Assembly (NCBI GenBank): GCA_947258735.1
Contig: CAMYJJ010000079.1
Coordinates: 1-11,106, forward strand
From: Thermodesulfovibrionia bacterium
Lineage (GTDB): Bacteria; Nitrospirota; Thermodesulfovibrionia; UBA6902
Length of the DNA: 11,106 nt
Direction of reading: 5' to 3'
Positions 7,689-11,106 of this stretch are shown here, one piece after another. The notes under the pieces are model-generated. The model did no database searches, was not told the DNA's origin, and saw only the letters and a program-made list of their open reading frames with translations. The position numbers were made by a program, and so were the translations under genes. Positions within the stretch are counted from its first letter, which is position 1. The number at the start of each line of letters is the position of its first letter.

Positions 7689-7713
7689 AGTTAAGGCAAG
7701 GATTATCTTAACT
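7689..7713. promoter_or_regulatory. 7-bp inverted repeat in the divergent apgM / outer-membrane protein gap
   Basis: AGTTAAG and CTTAACT (7689-7695, 7707-7713) are perfect inverted repeats 11 bases apart. They start 23 bases upstream of the apgM-like ATG in the 206-base divergent gap, where an operator for that gene would be expected. The rest of the gap is AT-rich; I could not fix a convincing sigma70 promoter for either gene. Confidence 0.3.
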
Positions 7714-7872
7714 TTTATTCTTTATAAAAGTGAAGACTGATAAATATCATGGTAAGGAGGCAACAATTAATTATTTCTTATACCTGTTATTTTTATTTGA
7801 TGCTGATAGAATAATTCAGGCCGCGTTATATTTTTGTAAATCCATCATACTATACGTTAATGGGGGGAGAGA

Positions 7873-8907
7873 ATGGGAAAGAAAAGCTGGCTGACCGGGT
7901 TAATACTATGTGCAATTATATTTGCATATTCAGACAATTCATATTCCGGGCTGCAGCAGACAAGGACAATCTCTTTTGCTTCAAAACAGGTTAATTCCGC
8001 TTGGGTCCAGTCAAAGGGGAAGTTATTAAATCAGATAACATACAGTTATCACTCATCTGATCAGAAATTTACAACTCTCGGATTTTTTAAAACAGGTGAA
8101 GTTATCAGTCTTGACAGCGATAACCATAAGGAACCGGCACCCGAGTTTACTGCACATGTTATTACCTATCATGGATCATTTGGGGTGACTGACCAGATCA
8201 CGGTATTTACCAGAATTCCCTGGATTAAGACATCATATGAACGTGTTCAACGTTTCACAGATGAAGAAGGCCCCGATGGTATTGGAGATATTGACTTCGG
8301 AATTAAATATTTAATATCAGATAATCTCATGGACACAGGCATTCTGTTTTCTGCACAAGGTTTTTTGAAAATCCCCAAGGCGTATGACTTTGATAATCCT
8401 GTGATTACAGTACCGCTTGGAGATGGCCAGTATGACATGGAATTCGATCTGCTCTTTGGGAAAGACTGGGGCAGAAGTTATGCCATATTGCATACAGGTT
8501 ATAAGTACCGCTTTGAGAATAAGGAGCTTGATCCTGTTACGTTCAACCCATCTGATGAAATCAGGGTTCTGATTGGAGGAGGATTTGATATTAATTCCAA
8601 ATTAACAGTCAGAGGTAGCATTGACTGGACCAAATCTGCTGAAAACGCTGATGTATCAGATGCGTTGATAATAGACAGTTATACCGAGGGGGGGCAAGTA
8701 TGGCATGGAGATACTGTGCTTATCAAAGATACCCTTGGCATAGAGCAGAATATTTTAAACATAGGGGTAGCTTTGCATTATCATGTTAGCGAACGAATTG
8801 GAGCCTCTATTGCATTGAATAAAGACATTAAAGGCCTGGACTTTATTGGCACTAAAAATGCTGCTGAGATATCCACATTCAGTCTGGCATTGTCATATGT
8901 GCATTAA
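7873..8907 (+). CDS. Outer-membrane beta-barrel protein (Phenol_MetA_deg / transporter-like)
   Basis: This 344-residue protein begins with a signal peptide: MGKK, a hydrophobic core (about 6-19) and a likely cleavage near residues 24-26 (SYSG). The mature part is built of alternating strands (for example VITYHGSFGVTDQITVFTRIPW and ILHTGYKYRFE), glycine/aromatic-rich, with no cytoplasmic-type domain. The segment DGIGDIDFGIKY (135-146) is the hallmark of the barrel family filed as Phenol_MetA_deg (PF13557), often annotated only as transporter. It ends FSLALSYVH, so the usual final phenylalanine is absent, although the alternating pattern fits a last strand. The substrate is unknown and the family name does not prove phenol metabolism. 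The ATG at 7873 has GGGGGGAGAGA directly upstream, a serviceable ribosome site. The gene faces away from apgM and is 104 bases before the YkgJ-like gene. Confidence 0.75.
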   Translation: MGKKSWLTGLILCAIIFAYSDNSYSGLQQTRTISFASKQVNSAWVQSKGKLLNQITYSYHSSDQKFTTLGFFKTGEVISLDSDNHKEPAPEFTAHVITYHGSFGVTDQITVFTRIPWIKTSYERVQRFTDEEGPDGIGDIDFGIKYLISDNLMDTGILFSAQGFLKIPKAYDFDNPVITVPLGDGQYDMEFDLLFGKDWGRSYAILHTGYKYRFENKELDPVTFNPSDEIRVLIGGGFDINSKLTVRGSIDWTKSAENADVSDALIIDSYTEGGQVWHGDTVLIKDTLGIEQNILNIGVALHYHVSERIGASIALNKDIKGLDFIGTKNAAEISTFSLALSYVH

Positions 8908-8947
8908 GCGTATTCCTCTGTCTCTAAAAGCATCTATTATAGTTTCT

Positions 8948-8970
8948 TTTTAACAAATCACCTGTTAAAA
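8948..8970. terminator. AT-rich hairpin after the outer-membrane protein gene
   Basis: TTTTAACA and TGTTAAAA (8948-8955, 8963-8970) form a perfect 8-bp stem with a 7-base loop, 40 bases after the barrel gene stop. The stem is AT-rich and is not followed by a U-tract on the plus strand, so termination would be weak. It could instead be an operator for the next gene. Confidence 0.3.
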
Positions 8971-9011
8971 GAGATCTGCAACATGCTATTATTTCTCTGA
9001 TACCATTTCCG

Positions 9012-9599
9012 ATGAAACAGAATAAAAGAATATCAAAATTACTGAAACGCGAGTGCGGGCAGTGTACATCCTGCTGTCGTGATATCCAGGTTGATATTAC
9101 CGATGCAGATCTAAAACGTCTTGTAAAACACACTGGCATATCTGCTGACAGGCTGGTAAGGCTGTACGGGCATAATAAAGAAGACAGAGATATAGAAAGT
9201 GACTGGATCAATCTGTCCTATGGAAAAAGGGCAATCGTATTAAACAAGAAAAGAAACGGGGATTGTATTTTCATAGGAAAAGACAATGGATGCACAGCCT
9301 ACACATCCCGTCCCATGACCTGCAGAATATTTCCGATCTGTGTTGTGTATGATGAAGACCATACCATTGTTAATCTGGAGAAATCAGAAGTGATTACTGA
9401 CAAAACGATTACATGTAAATGCAGTCCCGGAACAGGACAGACGTATAAGAAATTCATGACAACAGCAAAAGAGGCCAGAAAAGAGCACGCCTTATTTATT
9501 AAAAAAATTGATCAATGGAATAAGCGTGGCAAAAAAGGGCGAAAGAATGATTTTCTCAGGTTTCTCGGATTCAGGGTCTCATTGAACGGCTCCAAATAG
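9012..9599 (+). CDS. YkgJ-family cysteine-cluster protein
   Basis: This 195-residue protein has the zinc/iron-chelating YkgJ (CxxCxxCC) domain: ECGQCTSCC (C15, C18, C21, C22), then GDCIFIG (C85), GCTAYTSRPMTCRIFP (C94, C104) and two later cysteines CKC (135, 137). The spacing CxxY..RP..CR.FP is diagnostic. The family is thought to bind a metal, possibly an Fe-S cluster, and its biochemical function is mostly unknown; some members are linked to protein modification or flagellar systems. No signal peptide is present, so it is cytosolic. The C-terminus is basic and rich in lysine. The ATG at 9012 has no good Shine-Dalgarno, but it leaves a plausible N-terminus before the first cysteine. It lies 104 bases after the barrel protein with a weak hairpin between, so cotranscription is uncertain. 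Confidence 0.85.
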   Translation: MKQNKRISKLLKRECGQCTSCCRDIQVDITDADLKRLVKHTGISADRLVRLYGHNKEDRDIESDWINLSYGKRAIVLNKKRNGDCIFIGKDNGCTAYTSRPMTCRIFPICVVYDEDHTIVNLEKSEVITDKTITCKCSPGTGQTYKKFMTTAKEARKEHALFIKKIDQWNKRGKKGRKNDFLRFLGFRVSLNGSK

Positions 9600-9640
9600 T
9601 CAGCATATATGGGAACTTCTTTTACCGATATACCAATGTC

Positions 9641-9755
9641 CGTCATTCCCGTAATCTTTTAAGCGGGAATCCAGATGTTATTCTGAGGAACTGGATTCTC
9701 GATGCGAGTCTTTATGAGAGTCGCTTCGACCGGCTTAAGAACTGCCGGAATGACG
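9641..9755. repeat. 115-bp nested palindromic element (CGTCATTCC type)
   Basis: The outer ends CGTCATTCCCG (9641-9651) and CCGGAATGACG (9745-9755) are inverted at 10 of 11 positions. The inner pair CGGGAATCCAG (9664-9674) and CTGGATTCTCG (9691-9701) are inverted at 10 of 11. The left half also folds on its own: ATTCCCG (9645-9651) with CGGGAAT (9664-9670). The right half has CCGG ends around CTTAAGAACTG. This CGTCATTCCCG...CGGGAATCCAG...GGAATGACG layout is a familiar dispersed non-coding repeat type in many proteobacterial and related genomes, probably MITE- or REP-like. It makes up most of the 229-base gap between the YkgJ-like gene and the small membrane protein gene. The rest of that gap shows nothing clear. 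Confidence 0.75.
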
Positions 9756-9828
9756 TCTTCAGGAGTGTATAATTGTCAGTACATGGTGTGTGATACCGTG
9801 CAGCTCTTCTGAGTTTTAGATCATTGAA

Positions 9829-10056
9829 ATGTGTGAACGCGCAAAGATAATTATATGGACATTATCAGTTTTTTTATTGCTTCTATTTTTGATGGCAGTC
9901 ACATTCTCCAGACAGATCGGATTCAGTGCTGCAATGAAGGGCTCTGCAGTAACCGGACTGATGCTTGCATTCATTTTTGCCTCGATTTTTCTCCTGTATG
10001 AACTGCTCCTTCTTATAATTAAAATCGTGCAAAAAAAGAGATCATCTCCAAAGTAG
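9829..10056 (+). CDS. Small two-helix membrane protein of unknown function
   Basis: I do not recognise this 75-residue protein. It has two strongly hydrophobic segments (about 6-26 and 41-67) joined by a short polar loop (SRQIGFSAAMKGSA) and ends in a basic tail KIVQKKRSSPK, so a hairpin in the inner membrane with both ends in the cytoplasm is likely by the positive-inside rule. No conserved motif is evident. The ATG at 9829 lacks a clear ribosome site. It stands alone between the palindromic element at 9641-9755 and the tetR promoter, so its transcription start is not known. Hydrophobicity that stays in frame over its whole length favours a real gene, with moderate certainty. Confidence 0.55.
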   Translation: MCERAKIIIWTLSVFLLLLFLMAVTFSRQIGFSAAMKGSAVTGLMLAFIFASIFLLYELLLLIIKIVQKKRSSPK

Positions 10057-10142
10057 CTTCAATATCAGACAGATTACGTTATCTAACCTCATTTAATAAT
10101 ATCGTTATTTCAGATAGTTACACTATTCTTCATAGCTGGTAC

Positions 10143-10171
10143 TTGACAATATATTAGGCTTCGTCTAATAT
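10143..10171 (+). promoter_or_regulatory. Sigma70-type promoter of the tetR-like gene
   Basis: The -35 box TTGACA (10143-10148) is a perfect match, the spacer is 17 bases, and the -10 box is TAATAT (10166-10171). Transcription would begin near 10178 and leave a leader of about 50 bases to the ATG at 10228. An imperfect palindrome fills the spacer and -10 box, so repressor binding would block RNA polymerase. Confidence 0.75.
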
Positions 10172-10220
10172 TATACTTAATATAAATATTGTTATCGTAC
10201 ATAATTAAACTTAATCTAAT
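10153..10220 (+). promoter_or_regulatory. Tandem 17-bp repeats, likely TetR operators
   Basis: Three related 17-mers sit in register: ATTAGGCTTCGTCTAAT (10153-10169), ATTATACTTAATATAAA (10170-10186) and ATTAAACTTAATCTAAT (10204-10220). Copies 1 and 3 agree at 13 of 17 positions, copies 2 and 3 at 14 of 17, and their starts are 17 and 34 bases apart. A degenerate fourth unit may occupy 10187-10203. Copy 1 is the core of a longer inverted repeat (ATATTAG and CTAATAT, 10151-10157 and 10165-10171). The position over the promoter and leader of a TetR-family gene suggests autoregulation; this is inferred. AT-richness raises the chance of coincidental similarity. Confidence 0.55.
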
Positions 10221-10227
10221 TTATGTA

Positions 10228-10905
10228 ATGGAAGCTGCTTCTCCCATAAACAGGCGTGAACGAAAGAAGCTGGAAACCAGGCAAAAAATCATCAAGATTG
10301 CCATGTATTTATTCAAGAAGCAGGGATTTGACAGCACTACCATGGAACAGATTGCAGAGGAAGTTGATATATCAAAGGCCACCCTTTATAACTACTTCCC
10401 TGTCAAGGAGTCTGTCATCAGCGAATACTGGCAGGGCAACGTGAAAAACCTGAAGTACCATCTCCTGAAAATGATACAGCTCATGCCGGACACATCATCC
10501 CGGATAAAGAAAACATTCAACACAGCTGCTAATGAGCTTTTCAAATCAAAACAGGACATTTACAAGGTCTATTTAAACCACTGGCTCAGCAATTTCAACA
10601 ACCCTTCTGTCAGTAAGCGCATGGAGAGCGGGTTTGAGGATATCTTTACCATGATAATAAAGCTGGGGCTGCAGTCAGGTGATATAAGAAAAGACCAGCC
10701 CCCTGAGCTTCTGATTAAGCACCTGGAGTTCATGTTCCTCACTGCATGTATAAACTGGTTGTCAGATCCCAAATTATTTCCTCTGGAAAAGACACTGAAT
10801 CATACGGTGCAGCTTTTCATAGACGGCGCCGGGACCGGTGCGAGGGTCCGTAAAAGTAAAGCAAAAGGCGACAGAAAAGATTCATCCCAGGGTTCTCTCC
10901 TGTAA
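10228..10905 (+). CDS. TetR/AcrR-family transcriptional repressor
   Basis: This 225-residue DNA-binding protein has the TetR N-terminal domain: ETRQKIIKIAMYLFKKQGFDS (about 16-36), then the helix-turn-helix TTMEQIAEEVDISKATLYNYF (37-57) and the following VKESVI. The C-terminal ligand domain (about 75-205) is all-helical and unlike any subgroup I can name, so the inducer is unknown. The tail GARVRKSKAKGDRKDSSQG is basic and disordered. I choose ATG at 10228; the in-frame TTG at 10189 would add 13 residues encoded by operator-like repeats. Neither start has a Shine-Dalgarno. The promoter and repeats upstream point to self-repression. No adjacent plus-strand gene follows within the window, and the nearest candidate targets are itself or the small membrane and barrel genes upstream. 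Confidence 0.88.
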   Translation: MEAASPINRRERKKLETRQKIIKIAMYLFKKQGFDSTTMEQIAEEVDISKATLYNYFPVKESVISEYWQGNVKNLKYHLLKMIQLMPDTSSRIKKTFNTAANELFKSKQDIYKVYLNHWLSNFNNPSVSKRMESGFEDIFTMIIKLGLQSGDIRKDQPPELLIKHLEFMFLTACINWLSDPKLFPLEKTLNHTVQLFIDGAGTGARVRKSKAKGDRKDSSQGSLL

Positions 10906-10954
10906 TTACAGATTTCCATCCCCCCCTTCCCTAACCCACATAATTCATGCATCA

Positions 10955-11100
10955 AGGGAGGAAGCTCTTAAAAAAAGTATTGCAACGGTCTTGCAGAAAA
11001 TCAGGAGATTACACCATGTGCCTTATTGACCTTCCAACGCAATGATATATTTCATAGCATCGTGCCGTATTCAAAACTTTTTCTTAAGACCTTCCTCCCT
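10955..11100. repeat. 146-bp element with about 25-bp terminal inverted repeats
   Basis: The left end (10955-10978), AGGGAGGAAGCTCTTAA followed by A-run and GT, matches the reverse complement of the right end (11076-11100), AGGGAGGAAGGTCTTAAG then AAAAAGT, with one substitution and one indel-type difference. Weaker complementarity continues inward, for example ATTGC (10979-10983) with GCAAT (11039-11043). There is no transposase. A 10-codon frame with a fair ribosome site (AGGAGA, ATG at 11016, stop at 11045) lies inside but has no recognisable product. The element looks like a MITE or a long structured RNA. No target-site duplication is visible in the few flanking bases. The remaining bases 10906-10954 after tetR hold a pyrimidine-rich stretch and nothing else that I can call. 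Confidence 0.6.
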
Positions 11101-11106
11101 GACTCA

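Noticed and set aside
7749..7814. A 21-codon frame in the divergent gap and a nearby AAGGAGG (7754-7760).
   Set aside because: The AAGGAGG lies inside the frame, not before it, and is not followed by a start codon at a suitable distance. The frame has no ribosome site of its own and no recognisable product.
10189..10227. Longer tetR-like product from a TTG at 10189.
   Set aside because: The added codons lie in the operator-like repeats, only about 11 bases after the predicted transcription start, with no ribosome site and no family similarity.
10223..10230. ATG-TAA start-stop overlapping the tetR ATG (ATGTAATG).
   Set aside because: Too short to support as a regulatory element without a ribosome site; likely coincidence in AT-rich leader.
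10900..10911. Perfect 12-bp palindrome CTGTAATTACAG over the tetR stop codon.
   Set aside because: Short and isolated, with no second copy seen near a promoter; likely chance.
11016..11045. A 10-codon frame (MCLIDLPTQ) with AGGAGA upstream as a leader peptide.
   Set aside because: It lies within the inverted-repeat element, has no run of regulatory codons, and the downstream gene is not in the window.

Overview
The window looks like chromosomal DNA of an anaerobic Gram-negative bacterium, most likely Nitrospirota (Thermodesulfovibrionia-like) or a deltaproteobacterial/Desulfobacterota lineage. The reasons are the gene order phosphoglycerate-mutase-like protein / aspartate kinase / citramalate synthase, familiar from Geobacter-type genomes; a CoA-type activase; an RseC-like membrane protein; a beta-barrel outer-membrane protein; and palindromic intergenic repeats of the kind common in those groups. 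The lineage is inferred from gene content, not from a marker gene.

Left two thirds (1-7666) is one long minus-strand series. In transcription order it holds an alkaline-phosphatase-superfamily protein (apgM-like, possibly the missing homoserine kinase), aspartate kinase lysC, citramalate synthase cimA, an RseC-family membrane protein, an EF-G-like GTPase, an MTH1187-family thiamine-binding protein, and the first 79 codons of a BadF/BadG-type activase. The first three form an amino-acid block: lysC commits aspartate to the lysine/threonine/methionine branch, the apgM-like protein may phosphorylate homoserine, and cimA makes citramalate as a threonine-independent route to 2-oxobutyrate and isoleucine. 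lysC starts with TTG and has a strong internal Shine-Dalgarno before Met247, which suggests a separately translated regulatory (beta) subunit.

Right third (7873-10905) is on the plus strand, divergent from apgM: a signal-peptide-bearing beta-barrel protein, a YkgJ-type cysteine-cluster protein, a small two-helix membrane protein and a TetR-family repressor. These genes are spaced apart and are probably not a tight operon. The tetR gene has a textbook sigma70 promoter, followed by tandem 17-bp imperfect palindromes that look like autoregulatory operators.

The spaces between genes hold several different palindromic elements that look mobile or dispersed: 3348-3465 (built on the heptamer CGTGACG), 5055-5116, 9641-9755 (nested CGTCATTCC/GGAATGACG type) and 10955-11100 (about 25-bp near-perfect terminal inverted repeats). 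No tRNA, rRNA, CRISPR array or complete insertion sequence was seen. I found no clear multi-gene undescribed system. The most promising leads are the tetR operator array, the internal lysC start and the terminal-repeat element at the right end.
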